Notes: generated by a model not told the origin, from the letters alone. Shown: positions 37,756 through 46,447, numbered from the stretch's first letter. The stretch is 64,000 bases of DNA from Alphaproteobacteria bacterium (GCA_016780775.1 JADHLI010000001.1:1-64000); one strand, 5' to 3'. A program made the numbers and translations.

Positions 37756-38061
37756 TTATCTCTTTGGTTCTAGCTCAATAGACTTGTTTAACAAATCTTC
37801 ACATTGAAAGAGCAGACTGCCATCCATAAAAACGCCCTGTGCTTGAATGTTGGTAACAACATGCTGAACAGAGGTCTGCGCCGTTTCGCAATCTGCCAAA
37901 GTGGTAAAGCTTGCTCCTGTCATATATTTTGTATTAATCCCTTGAATTTTTGAATAGACCGCAACTAGCTCAAAGGGCTGTGTTATCTCTGTGCTTAGGG
38001 CTGGGGTGCAAATCCCAAGCGTCAGGAAAATAACGGCGATAGGGGATGTATATTTTTGCAT
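37756..38061 (-). CDS. Exported small protein, function unknown
   Basis: This 101-aa protein has an N-terminal signal peptide (hydrophobic residues 8-20, likely cleavage after ALS near 23). The mature part of about 78 residues has two cysteines (in ADCETA and FQCEDL) that could form a disulfide. I recognise no family. It is encoded 12 nt downstream of another unknown gene (38074-38403) in the same direction, so the two are probably an operon. It is convergent with the enoyl-CoA hydratase remnant. Confidence 0.6.
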   Translation of the reverse strand: MQKYTSPIAVIFLTLGICTPALSTEITQPFELVAVYSKIQGINTKYMTGASFTTLADCETAQTSVQHVVTNIQAQGVFMDGSLLFQCEDLLNKSIELEPKR

Positions 38062-38073
38062 AAGGCTGAAATC

Positions 38074-38403
38074 TTATTCCAGTCTTTCCCGTAATGAGAA
38101 TCCATAAATTTGAAGGCCTGCTGGTGCAATAACTTTTTCGTATTTCACCTTATGTTTATAAAATTTAAGCCGGTAATGCAGCGTGCCTAGCAAGGTTCGG
38201 CGCTCCAGAATTTCTGCATTTATGTCCAATTCCTGCGAATGTAACTTATCGCCAACCGCAAGGTCGCTGAGATCATGTTTGGCAGAACTAAATACCCGCA
38301 TAGCTTTAAACCCGTCCTTTGACTTGCCTTGAGGAGGAGGATGCTTATTAGGAGGTATGCACATCTCACCCTCCCCCACAACTTCATAGTTTTTCTGGGC
38401 CAT
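38074..38403 (-). CDS. Hypothetical protein, function unknown
   Basis: This 109-aa soluble protein has no signal or membrane segment. Residues 15-40 are Pro/Lys/Gly-rich with one Cys; the rest (DLAVGDKLHSQELDINAEI to LRERLE) looks like a beta-rich compact domain. No family is recognised. It is the first gene of a likely two-gene unit with the exported protein downstream, and divergent from the winged-helix regulator gene across 149 bp. Confidence 0.55.
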   Translation of the reverse strand: MAQKNYEVVGEGEMCIPPNKHPPPQGKSKDGFKAMRVFSSAKHDLSDLAVGDKLHSQELDINAEILERRTLLGTLHYRLKFYKHKVKYEKVIAPAGLQIYGFSLRERLE

Positions 38404-38552
38404 TAAAAGTGCAAATTAAAAGACACTCATTTTGTTGGTTTTTTAATGAAAGGACCTAAAATTTCCTCAAAGTGGGTATTTTTTCCTTAAATGATGGGTC
38501 ATATTTGACTGTACTTTATTATTCGGTAGAAAAAAGATTTTGGTGTTAGCGT

Positions 38553-39062
38553 TTGAATAAAGAAGAATTACAACAAATATTGACAGAGAATTTCACTGAA
38601 TTCTGGCCTGTCTTTTTGCTTTCTGAAATAAACCGTTTACGCAAAATGACCGAAGCAGCAGGCAGCCCGACAGATGCCCATATTATGCAGGTCGTAGCAT
38701 GGAGCTATCTGTTAACCACCACACTAGATCGAAAAATGGAAGAAAAAGATTTCCAGTCTGTGCTGTTAGCTTGGAATAGTGGCTTGCAGACTTCGGGGGA
38801 TAAAAAAGGCACCTTAGATAAGCGTTTAACTGTTTCCAGTATTGCGCATCAAACTTCCATCGCCTTTGAGACTGTACGACGGCGAGTAGCAAAGCTAGAG
38901 GAAAAAGGGTTTATTGCAAATTCAAGAGAGCATGGTATTTTGTTAAATCCTCATTCAGAATTTAATAGAGAGATTGTGCAAGAGTTACATCCTATGGAGC
39001 AGAAATCCCTGGTTAGCCTGTTCCATCTCTTTTGTGTTTATATGAAAGATAAGGTCAGATAA
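38553..39062 (+). CDS. Winged-helix transcriptional regulator
   Basis: This 169-aa probable DNA-binding protein has a helix-turn-helix near residues 91-125 (LTVSSIAHQTSIAFETVRRR, then VAKLEEKGFI and a wing-like SREHGILLN), a MarR/Rrf2-like arrangement. The N-terminal 80 residues are mostly helical and may dimerise or sense a ligand. The start is TTG at 38553, because an in-frame TAG lies two codons upstream and the next ATG is about 30 codons in; the ribosome site is weak. It precedes the desaturase gene by 70 bp and may control it, or the divergent small genes. Confidence 0.68.
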   Translation: MNKEELQQILTENFTEFWPVFLLSEINRLRKMTEAAGSPTDAHIMQVVAWSYLLTTTLDRKMEEKDFQSVLLAWNSGLQTSGDKKGTLDKRLTVSSIAHQTSIAFETVRRRVAKLEEKGFIANSREHGILLNPHSEFNREIVQELHPMEQKSLVSLFHLFCVYMKDKVR

Positions 39063-39132
39063 GGCTTGCTTATGCACCTCTCCTGAGGTTGGCCTATGGA
39101 CATTTCTTAAACCTTTATGTCATCCTTTTTTT

Positions 39133-40149
39133 ATGAAGGATTATGATCTTGTCAGTATCGCCGATAAAGGTGGGCCAGCGCATGGAATGGTGTCACCAAA
39201 ATGGTACCAAACGCAAATAGACCGTGCAGAGCTGAAAAAACTTATTCAACGTGAAAATGCGCCTGCACTGCGCGATGCGCTTTATTATTATGGGCTAATG
39301 GCTGGATTTGCGATTTGCGCGGTGGCTCTTACCCCTTCTTGGGCCTGCCTGCCCTTTTGGCTTGCTTATGGGGTGTTTTACGCGTCTGGTTCAGATGCGC
39401 GCTGGCATGAATGTGGCCATGGTACGGCCTTTAAAACGCCATGGATGAACCGCTTTGTCTATCATATTGCTTGTTTTATGATTATTCGCAATCCAGTTAC
39501 CTGGCGCTGGAGCCATGCGCGCCACCACACAGATACATTGCTGGTAGGGCGTGATGCAGAAATTGCGGTGATGGCGCCGCCTGCCGCGGTGCGGCTTATC
39601 TTAAACTTTATTGGCCTGCCAGATATTATCGATAGTTTCCGGCGCATGATCGGTCATATATTTGGCCAAATTCAACCAGATGAAGCATTATATACGCCTG
39701 CGCATGAGCAGAAAAAAATCTTCCTCATCGCTCGAATTTGGGGATTTGTCTATGTTCTCGTTCTAGCAAGCACACTCTATTACCAGAGCTTTATTCCGCT
39801 GCTTTTAATTGGCGGACCCCGAATTTATGGCTCTTGGCATTTTAATATGACTGGCATTTTGCAACATGCGGGTTTGCGCGAAAATGTAACAGACCACCGA
39901 TTGAACACCAGAACAGTGATGATGAACCCTATCAGCAGGTTTTTATATCTAAATATGAATTATCATATTGAACATCATATGTTTCCAATGGTGCCTTATT
40001 ATCATCTGCCAGCTTTGCATAGCCTTATTAAACATGACTTGCCGCCGCCTAGCCCTTCTATCTTTGCGGCCTATGCTGAAATTTTGCCGATATTGTGCCG
40101 GCAATTGCGCGGCGAGAGCGTTTTCTTGGAACGTGAGATACCTCAATAA
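39133..40149 (+). CDS. Membrane fatty acid desaturase-family protein
   Basis: This integral membrane di-iron oxygenase has 338 aa. The three histidine boxes are present: HECGH near residue 95, HARHH near 131 and HIEHH near 278, plus an additional HFNMTGILQHAG segment. Hydrophobic helices lie around 54-82, 110-122 and 197-225. The family covers acyl-lipid desaturases and hydroxylases, including proteins labelled MocD in rhizobia; substrate and double-bond position are not predictable. No electron-donor gene is adjacent. Confidence 0.88.
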   Translation: MKDYDLVSIADKGGPAHGMVSPKWYQTQIDRAELKKLIQRENAPALRDALYYYGLMAGFAICAVALTPSWACLPFWLAYGVFYASGSDARWHECGHGTAFKTPWMNRFVYHIACFMIIRNPVTWRWSHARHHTDTLLVGRDAEIAVMAPPAAVRLILNFIGLPDIIDSFRRMIGHIFGQIQPDEALYTPAHEQKKIFLIARIWGFVYVLVLASTLYYQSFIPLLLIGGPRIYGSWHFNMTGILQHAGLRENVTDHRLNTRTVMMNPISRFLYLNMNYHIEHHMFPMVPYYHLPALHSLIKHDLPPPSPSIFAAYAEILPILCRQLRGESVFLEREIPQ

Positions 40150-40262
40150 ATCTTGTCCTGTACAGCTATATAAGATGGCTAATTATTGTGCAATTTTGGC
40201 CAGTAGATAAAATTCATGTGATTCTTTATCTTAACAGCCTTATAATTGTGCGTGTTCCAGTC

Positions 40263-40478
40263 GAATTCTGGGAGAGACTGCGGCGATGCCCCTTGCAAAT
40301 AAAAAAGGTCATCGTACCGCGGCGCCGAAGGAGCAGATGCCTCTAAATCTCTCAGGCAAAAGGGCCAGAATTCGTGAACAGTCTGGAGAGTGGTTAGCCA
40401 GCGTTAAGCGTATTTGCTAGCCCACCGACGGGGATAACCGCAAATGTTGCGGGAAACTCTCAGGTTCCAAAGACAGAC
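40263..40478 (+). promoter_or_regulatory. Tandem glycine riboswitch
   Basis: Two glycine aptamers lie in series. Aptamer 1 spans 40263-40373 with P1 formed by GAATTCTGG/CCAGAATTC and the hallmark GGAGAG, GCCGAAGGAGCA and CTCTCAGGCAAA elements. Aptamer 2 spans about 40380-40478 with GGAGAG, CACCGACGGGG and ACTCTCAGG. The last bases, AGACAGAC (40471-40478), are complementary to GTCTGTCT (40524-40531), which abuts the AAGGAG ribosome site of the next gene. Glycine binding should hold the P1 strand and free the ribosome site, giving an ON switch; that direction is inferred. Confidence 0.93.
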
Positions 40479-40531
40479 GAGGTATATTTGCGGGCTGAAG
40501 CGTTTCAGCTTTGCACCTAATTTGTCTGTCT

Positions 40532-40547
40532 AAGGAGCTAACTAATG
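40532..40547 (+). promoter_or_regulatory. Ribosome site of the riboswitch-controlled gene
   Basis: AAGGAG (40532-40537) lies 7 nt before ATG 40545 and directly follows the GTCTGTCT segment that can pair with the end of aptamer 2. There is no obvious terminator hairpin with a T-run between aptamer and gene, which favours translational control. Confidence 0.7.
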
Positions 40548-41774
40548 AAACATTTTGCTGTTATTGGCGCGGGGATTACTGGCGTTACCACTGCGTGGGT
40601 GCTGCGTCAGCGTGGTTATGATGTGACCGTATTTGACCGTCATCGCTATCCTGCTATGGAAACCTCTTTTGCTAATGGTGGCCAGCTTTCTGCTAGCAAT
40701 GCTGAGGTATGGACTAATATCAATACAATCTTAAAGGGGCTGAAATGGCTGTTTAAGTCAGATGCGCCGCTATCTATGAATTTGCGCCCTTCTTGGCATA
40801 AATTTAGCTGGCTTGCTTCTTTTGCTGGTCAGTGCGGAAATTACGAAAAAAATACGGTTGCTACTGCCAAGATGGCGATTGAGTCGCGTCGCTATATGGC
40901 TGAGTTTGCAAAAAATGCTGGGGTTGAATTCGACCGGGAAGATAGCGGTATTCTGCATATCTATAAGCGTGAGGCTGATTTTGCCCATGCGCATAATGTC
41001 ACAAATATGCTGGCTAAGGCAGGCTTGATGCGGCGGCGGTTGAGCACAGATGAAGTTTACGATATCGAACCTGCTTTGCAGGCAGAAGTTATTGGTGGCT
41101 ACTACACGGATAGTGATTTCACCGGTGATATTCATAAATTTGCTAATGTTCTGGCTGAGGCTGCAGAGCGTGCAGGCGTTAAGTTCGCCATGAATACACA
41201 GATAACAGATATCCATCATGGCGGGGATAAACCGCATCTGTTTTGGGAAAATCTAGATGGTGATGCTAATGAGTGCACCTTTGATGGGGTGGTCATAACT
41301 GCTGGCGTGATGAGCCGTAAGCTTGCATCAGCCCTTGGCGATAATGTGAATGTGTATCCTGTCAAAGGCTATTCTATTACCGTTGATCTAAAAGATGCTA
41401 CCTCACAAGCAGCGGCGCCTGTGGTGAGTTTGCTAGATGATGCGGCTAAAATAGTAACCGCCAGATTAGGCAAAAATCGTTTCCGCGTTGCTGGTACTGC
41501 TGAAATCAATGGTATTAACTATGATATTCGTGCCGATAGGATAGCCCCGCTTACCAGATGGGTTGAGGATAATTTTCCTGATATTTGTACCAAGGCGGTT
41601 ACCCCATGGGCTGGCCTGCGCCCAATGATGCCATCAATGATGCCGCATATTGGTGCTGGACGTAAAAAGGGCGTGTTCTATAACACTGGTCATGGACATC
41701 TAGGCTGGACTTTATCTTGTGTCTCTGCTCAGATGATCGGCGATATTGTGCATGCCAAAGGAAACCATCTCTAG
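40545..41774 (+). CDS. dadA: DadA-like FAD-dependent amino acid dehydrogenase
   Basis: This 409-aa flavoprotein of the D-amino acid dehydrogenase/glycine oxidase superfamily has an N-terminal FAD motif IGAGITGVTTAWVLRQRGYDV (from residue 6), the FANGGQLSASNAEVW segment typical of DadA near residue 43, and a C-terminal GHGHLGWTLSCVSAQ segment. Family enzymes deaminate D-alanine and other D-amino acids to oxo-acids, feeding electrons to the respiratory chain. Control by a glycine riboswitch suggests that glycine, or an amino acid whose metabolism tracks glycine, is a physiological signal and perhaps a substrate. The symbol marks similarity, not a proven substrate. Confidence 0.88.
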   Translation: MKHFAVIGAGITGVTTAWVLRQRGYDVTVFDRHRYPAMETSFANGGQLSASNAEVWTNINTILKGLKWLFKSDAPLSMNLRPSWHKFSWLASFAGQCGNYEKNTVATAKMAIESRRYMAEFAKNAGVEFDREDSGILHIYKREADFAHAHNVTNMLAKAGLMRRRLSTDEVYDIEPALQAEVIGGYYTDSDFTGDIHKFANVLAEAAERAGVKFAMNTQITDIHHGGDKPHLFWENLDGDANECTFDGVVITAGVMSRKLASALGDNVNVYPVKGYSITVDLKDATSQAAAPVVSLLDDAAKIVTARLGKNRFRVAGTAEINGINYDIRADRIAPLTRWVEDNFPDICTKAVTPWAGLRPMMPSMMPHIGAGRKKGVFYNTGHGHLGWTLSCVSAQMIGDIVHAKGNHL

Positions 41775-41802
41775 ATAGCTATTTATACAAGGGCGCATAA
41801 AA

Positions 41803-41837
41803 AATCCCTCTCTTGCGTTGGCAGGAGAGGGGTTTTC
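41803..41837 (+). terminator. Intrinsic terminator after the DadA-like gene
   Basis: An 11-bp stem (41806-41816 with 41821-41831, one G-U pair) closes a GTTG loop. It is followed by GTTTTCTT on the plus strand and preceded by an A-run, so it may also end transcription coming from the minus-strand SDR gene. Confidence 0.88.
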
Positions 41838-41868
41838 TTGAACAGCTAGAAAATAGGCTGGACAGGCT

Positions 41869-42684
41869 TTATTTAGCGAGCTGCATGGCTATTTTATCAT
41901 AAATGCGATCGCCAAACCATTTGCGGGCAAACAGCATCGGCTTAGCATATTTACCAGCTACATAACGGGTTTTAGGCCGGCTCGCCCGCAAAGCTTTTGA
42001 GATGAGATCGGCAATGATACTTGGCGGCGATCCCTTCATATCTGGTCCAATGGTCTTTTTATACCCTTCAACTAAATTAGCGTAAGGGCCACTGCCAGAA
42101 TATTTTTCTAGCGAGGCCATCATCAGACCTTCAAATTCTGTTTCGATCATGCCTGGCTCAATAATAACTATCTTCAGCCCAAAAGGTTCCATTTCTAGGC
42201 GTAGGCAGTCTGACCACGCCTCCACGGCATATTTTGTGGCATGATACCAAGAACCAAGAGGGGTATATAAGCGTCCGCCCGTAGATGTAATATTGAAAAT
42301 GGCCCCTGATTTTTGCTCGCGCATTATCGGCAAGATTTTTTTCGTCAGGGTAACTAGCCCAAAAAAGTTCACTTCAAACTGATAGCGAACATCCACCATA
42401 TCGGTCTCTTCAACTGAGCCATAAAGGCCAAAACCGGCATTATTGATAAGCACATCTAGCCGGCCATGCTCTGTGGCAATTTTATCAACTACAGCGTTAA
42501 TATCAGCGTGTTCGGTGATATCCATCTTTATTGGAATGATGCCCTCTGCCTTGAGGTCATCCATTTTTTCGACGCGCCGCGCCGCGCCATATACAATATA
42601 GCCTTCTGAATTTAGGCGACGGGCGAAAGTTTTGCCCATGCCAGAAGATGCGCCTGTAACCAAGGCAACCATTGAAGCTTTCAT
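41869..42684 (-). CDS. Short-chain dehydrogenase/reductase
   Basis: This classical SDR of 271 aa has cofactor-binding TGASSGMGK near residue 10, the NNAG motif near 86, the catalytic Ser in NITSTGG near 138 and YHATK near 151-155. Arg residues after the first strand (AARRVEKM) suggest NADPH preference. The substrate is unknown. Its ATG overlaps the stop of the TetR gene by 4 nt (ATGA), so both belong to one transcript and the SDR is likely the regulated function. Confidence 0.92.
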   Translation of the reverse strand: MKASMVALVTGASSGMGKTFARRLNSEGYIVYGAARRVEKMDDLKAEGIIPIKMDITEHADINAVVDKIATEHGRLDVLINNAGFGLYGSVEETDMVDVRYQFEVNFFGLVTLTKKILPIMREQKSGAIFNITSTGGRLYTPLGSWYHATKYAVEAWSDCLRLEMEPFGLKIVIIEPGMIETEFEGLMMASLEKYSGSGPYANLVEGYKKTIGPDMKGSPPSIIADLISKALRASRPKTRYVAGKYAKPMLFARKWFGDRIYDKIAMQLAK

Positions 42685-43247
42685 AATGTTATTCCTTTCC
42701 AGAATATATCAAAGCTTCTTCGGGTTAGTTTCTCGTAATGTAATTCTGGCAGATTTTGTTGAGAGGCATAGGCAGCCACAGAATGAATTAATCCTTCAAG
42801 TGAGGTGGTGATAAGGCGCGCCGGAGCGTTAATAATAACCCCGTCTGATATGCCTTGTTCCAACATCACGAAAATTTTAGCCCAAACTTTCTCACCTTCA
42901 TCTGTCACGCTATCCCCAAGAAGCTGTGATGATTTCAGCGTATTCAAAGCCTCTATTTCAACCGGGTTTCGTGCACACCACGCAGCAAAGGACATCCAGA
43001 CAGCTAAAAGAAAATGTTTCAAAGAGGTTTGTTTATCTGCTTGCACCAGAATTTCTTGTGCCATTTCTTTGTTGATATGCAGATAGACCGTTTCAAACAA
43101 AATCTGTTTTGTTGCAAAATAATTGAACAATGTGCCATTTGAGACACCGGCTGTTCTGGCGATTTTTGCAGTGGCGACCCCCACCCCTTCTTCAGAAATA
43201 AGCTGAATAGCGGTTCTGATTAGCAATTGTTGTTTTTCACTCATCAT
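42681..43247 (-). CDS. TetR-family transcriptional regulator
   Basis: This 188-aa repressor-type protein has an N-terminal helix-turn-helix (residues about 20-50: EEGVGVATAKIARTAGVSNG then TLFNYFATKQILFE) characteristic of TetR proteins, followed by an all-helical ligand-binding domain. The ligand is unknown. It is the first gene of a two-gene unit with the SDR gene (4-nt overlap). A near-perfect palindrome at 43289-43306, 42 bp upstream of the start, is the likely operator, implying autoregulation. Confidence 0.92.
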   Translation of the reverse strand: MMSEKQQLLIRTAIQLISEEGVGVATAKIARTAGVSNGTLFNYFATKQILFETVYLHINKEMAQEILVQADKQTSLKHFLLAVWMSFAAWCARNPVEIEALNTLKSSQLLGDSVTDEGEKVWAKIFVMLEQGISDGVIINAPARLITTSLEGLIHSVAAYASQQNLPELHYEKLTRRSFDIFWKGITL

Positions 43248-43288
43248 GCATTCTCATTAAACATTCTTTCATAGCCCGCCTTTACATA

Positions 43289-43306
43289 TGACTGACTAGT
43301 TAGTCA
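43289..43306. promoter_or_regulatory. Probable TetR operator
   Basis: TGACTGACTAGTTAGTCA is an 18-bp palindrome with 16 of 18 positions symmetric, lying 42 bp upstream of the TetR-family start codon. Size, symmetry and placement are typical of TetR-family operators. It could also control the DUF3445 gene on the other side only weakly, since that gene ends here. Confidence 0.72.
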
Positions 43307-43350
43307 ATTATTATTTTCAGATCGCTAAAATACAGCTTTTAAAGAACAGG

Positions 43351-44286
43351 CTAGCTTGTTTGGTTTTTTAGCCAGTGATGCAAGACAGGACGTAACGGTT
43401 CTATAGCCTTATAGCCGGACATATCCTTGCCAAGCTTTTCTATCTGGCTGAGCAATGCGGCGATAGGTTCTGGGTTTTGTTGCCAAAAATTAAGAGGGGC
43501 AAGGGAGGTGCGAATAGCAAAGATAACACCCCCGCTTAGGGGTAATTTGTAAAAATGCTGGGTCTCGATGCGGATATGTATTTGCTGGCTAGCCTCTTTC
43601 AGGGTGAGGCTGGATTTAAGAGCCGGTTCGCGTTTTGGGGCAAAAAGGCGGTCATCTCGCTGGACGGACCAATTTTGCCGCCAGCTAATCGCGCCGATCT
43701 GCATATTGGCAAAAAACCTATCGACATGGGCACTAAGCTTTTCTTGAAACTCTGGCACGGGCGAATGGATAGCCGCTAGGGTTCCACCCATTTTATCGGC
43801 TAGGCGCCAATGGCCGGGAAAGGCCAGAAGCCCTGCTTGCAGCCGCCACTCCTTGCCGCCTTCATCTGTTTGGTTTGGCACCAGTATCAAGATATCTTCT
43901 GGGATCAGGCGGCTAGCTGCAAGAAAGGCTGCCTGCGCATCTGCTTGTTCTGGCTGGGCGAGTTTATCGCCGCCTGCTATCTGGGTAATCAGGCTGGCGG
44001 CTTCTAGCGCGGCAGGCACCCCAGCTGTGTGAAGGGCAAATATCTCTTCCAGCTGGTTTGTCATCAGCTGGTGTTTTTCTGTCATCTGACGGGCATAAAG
44101 ACCAGAAATACCAAGCGGGTCAGTCCCGCCAAGCCAGCCCGTGCCGCGCTTGCTGCGCAATCCCATCGACAGAGCCGGGCTTGGCGCAAATCGCGGCCGC
44201 GGCTGGGCACCGGAAATGTCACTATCTTCTATCATCATCTCAAAGCCTAGGCGGGGAGGACAAAAAGATAAAGAGGCCTTGCACAA
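43351..44286 (-). CDS. DUF3445 protein (heme-dependent oxidative N-demethylase alpha-like)
   Basis: This 311-aa protein matches DUF3445, whose characterised member is the heme subunit of an oxidative N-demethylase acting on methylamines. Recognisable segments are LMTNQLEEIFALH near residue 76, LAFPGHWRLADKMGGTLAAIHSPVPEF near 155, ISWRQNWSV near 200 and ETQHFYKLPLSGGVIFAIRTSLAPL near 238. The enzyme normally needs partner subunits (ferredoxin/flavin reductase), and none is encoded beside it here. The real start may be the Met at residue 17 or 18. No neighbour suggests a pathway. Confidence 0.8.
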   Translation of the reverse strand: MCKASLSFCPPRLGFEMMIEDSDISGAQPRPRFAPSPALSMGLRSKRGTGWLGGTDPLGISGLYARQMTEKHQLMTNQLEEIFALHTAGVPAALEAASLITQIAGGDKLAQPEQADAQAAFLAASRLIPEDILILVPNQTDEGGKEWRLQAGLLAFPGHWRLADKMGGTLAAIHSPVPEFQEKLSAHVDRFFANMQIGAISWRQNWSVQRDDRLFAPKREPALKSSLTLKEASQQIHIRIETQHFYKLPLSGGVIFAIRTSLAPLNFWQQNPEPIAALLSQIEKLGKDMSGYKAIEPLRPVLHHWLKNQTS

Positions 44287-44305
44287 CAGGAAGATATTAA
44301 CTGGT

Positions 44306-45172
44306 TCAGGCAGCCACTAATGCCATAAAAGCTGGCCATGCTGCAGGGTCTAACACTGTCTTGTCGCGGCAACGTGGATTACAAAATCCATAAATGCGCC
44401 CTGACATCTCAAGGAAGTCAGTCACGGGGCGACCAGAATAAGGGCAGTTTTTATTGACGCTGTCCCCAACATCCGCATCAGCTGCACGCGCAATTAGGGG
44501 TGCCGGGCCCGGCCATTCTGCTACCGCATAATCACGAAGGTAAAAGGATTGGGATGCAAAGGTTTGTCCCCATGCGCGGAACTGCCGAAAAGGCAGATGA
44601 CGTAAATGGGCTTCAACATAAGCACGCGCTTTTTTAGTTACAGGCAATGCATATCCAGCTATGCGTGCTGCCACAGGCGCAAAAAATGCATCCGCCGCGC
44701 TATAATGCTCCCCAAACAGCCAAGTGCCTTTGCGTGTTTGCCATAATTGCACTAGGCGGCGTAGATCTTTTTCAACCTCTTCAGATATAGGGGTTTTGGC
44801 ATAGGCAGCTCGAGTGTTCATCGGGCAGTCGGCACGAAGGTTGGTAAAGCTATTATGCATCTCTGCCATCAAGGCTCTTGCATGTGCGCGTTGTTGCGGG
44901 TCCGCAGGCAGTAAACAAGCTTCAGGATGGCGCTGTGCCAACTCCTCGACAATCGTCAGACTATCGGTGAACTGGCTACCATCGCTTGCAACAGCAAGAG
45001 GGACAGTGCGGGCATGGCTAGCAAAAGCCGTAACATCAGTAAAAAATTGATCTGTATAGAGGCGCGTGACCCTAACCGAAACCGGAATGCCAAAAGCTGC
45101 AAAACACAGCCACCCGCGCAAAGACCAGCTAGAATAGCTAGGGTCTGCTATCAGGAGCTTATAATCTGTCAT
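44306..45172 (-). CDS. Glutathione S-transferase with C-terminal cysteine-rich domain
   Basis: This 288-aa protein has residues 1-80 as the thioredoxin-like GST domain (ADPSYSSWSLRGWLC near 9, matching Ser-type active sites) and about 90-215 as the helical domain. The last ~55 residues are an extra module: NCPYSGRPVTDF, GRIYGFCNPRCRDKTVLD and a WPAFMAL end. Its cysteines (one in CPYSG, two in CNPRC) resemble a TRASH/YHS-type metal-binding unit. The module may bind metal or serve regulation. The DUF3445 gene follows 19 bp downstream in the same direction. Confidence 0.85.
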   Translation of the reverse strand: MTDYKLLIADPSYSSWSLRGWLCFAAFGIPVSVRVTRLYTDQFFTDVTAFASHARTVPLAVASDGSQFTDSLTIVEELAQRHPEACLLPADPQQRAHARALMAEMHNSFTNLRADCPMNTRAAYAKTPISEEVEKDLRRLVQLWQTRKGTWLFGEHYSAADAFFAPVAARIAGYALPVTKKARAYVEAHLRHLPFRQFRAWGQTFASQSFYLRDYAVAEWPGPAPLIARAADADVGDSVNKNCPYSGRPVTDFLEMSGRIYGFCNPRCRDKTVLDPAAWPAFMALVAA

Positions 45173-45322
45173 GGCTTGCCTGCCCCTCGAAAAGAAATAG
45201 TGTTCTCAACATCGCTACCTAAGCTCAAAAGGTAACATGGTTAAGAATTGGCAGCATCACAAACTGGCCACGGCTACACCAGCCAGCCCCTAATACAGGC
45301 GTATTTCTGGATTAATTCCGGT

Positions 45323-46447
45323 CTATTTTTGGGGTGTGGGCGGGTTGCCCGGGATAGGCAGGCCTCGCAACGCGCGGTTGGTGCGCATATATTGCGGGGC
45401 ATAGGCAGCTTCAGCATTCAAGGCTTCTGCCGCATGCCAAGCCCAGCGCGGATTATAGAGCATGCCTCTGGCTAGGGCTATCATATCTGCTTGATCTGAA
45501 CGCAAAATAGCTTCGGCTTGGCTTGGTTCTGTAATCTGGCCTACCGCCATGGTTGGCAAGCCTGTCTCGCGTTTAATAGTGGCCGCAAATCCAGTTTGAT
45601 AGCCGGGGCCGACATCTATCTGCTGGTCGGGGGAATTGCCGCCACTAGACACATCAATGAAATCTGCGCCAGCTGCTTTCAGCGCGGCGGTAAATTGGCT
45701 AGCTTCGTTCACATCCCAGCTAGAGCTATCTACCCAGTCGGTAGCAGAAATACGCACGCCCAGCGCTTTATGCTGCGGCCATGCGGCGCGCACCGCGTTA
45801 AATACTTGCAACGGAAACCGCATACGCCCGTCTAAGGCGCCGCCAAATTCATCATTTCTCTGGTTGCTAAGGGGCGATAAAAACTGATGCAACAGATAGC
45901 CATGTGCCATATGAAGCTCAATAACATCAAAGCCTATTGCATCTGCACGCTTGGTTGCGGCAATAAAATCATCCACAATTTTTTGCATGCCCGCTTCATC
46001 TAGGGCAAGGGGCATATCAAATGCATCACTATAGGGCGCTGCTGATGGGGCTAGTGTCTGCCAGCCACGCGGGTCTGAAGCGGGTATAGGCGCGCCCCCC
46101 AGCCACGGCAAATCAGTGGAGGCTTTGCGGCCAGCATGGGCTAGCTGAATGCCCATTTTAGCGTTTCCATAATCTTGGCAAAACGTTACCACGCGGCTAA
46201 GGGCAGCCTGATTTTCATCTGACCACAGGCCAAGACACCCCGGCGATATCCGCCCTTCTTCGCTAACACCAGTTGCCTCAATAAGGATAAGCCCAACCCC
46301 GCTTACCGCAAACTGGCCTAAATGCATTAAATGCCAGTCCGTTGCATTCCCATCTACCGCACTATATTGGCACATCGGCGCAACAATGATGCGGTTGCGT
46401 AATTCAATTTCGCTCAGGCTAATAGGGGAAAACAGGCGGCTCGACAT
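45323..46447 (-). CDS. NADH:flavin oxidoreductase, old yellow enzyme (YqjM/NamA-like)
   Basis: This FMN-dependent ene-reductase has 374 aa. It has the thermophilic-like OYE features: Cys26 in IVAPMCQYSA, which tunes the flavin; HMAHGYLLHQFLSP near residue 178, with the substrate-binding His pair region; and QRNDEFGG. A C-terminal FMN phosphate site is in the AVGQITEPSQAEAIL region near 303. Such enzymes reduce activated C=C bonds using NAD(P)H, with broad substrates. It is upstream of the GST gene, in the same direction but 150 bp apart. Confidence 0.93.
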   Translation of the reverse strand: MSSRLFSPISLSEIELRNRIIVAPMCQYSAVDGNATDWHLMHLGQFAVSGVGLILIEATGVSEEGRISPGCLGLWSDENQAALSRVVTFCQDYGNAKMGIQLAHAGRKASTDLPWLGGAPIPASDPRGWQTLAPSAAPYSDAFDMPLALDEAGMQKIVDDFIAATKRADAIGFDVIELHMAHGYLLHQFLSPLSNQRNDEFGGALDGRMRFPLQVFNAVRAAWPQHKALGVRISATDWVDSSSWDVNEASQFTAALKAAGADFIDVSSGGNSPDQQIDVGPGYQTGFAATIKRETGLPTMAVGQITEPSQAEAILRSDQADMIALARGMLYNPRWAWHAAEALNAEAAYAPQYMRTNRALRGLPIPGNPPTPQK

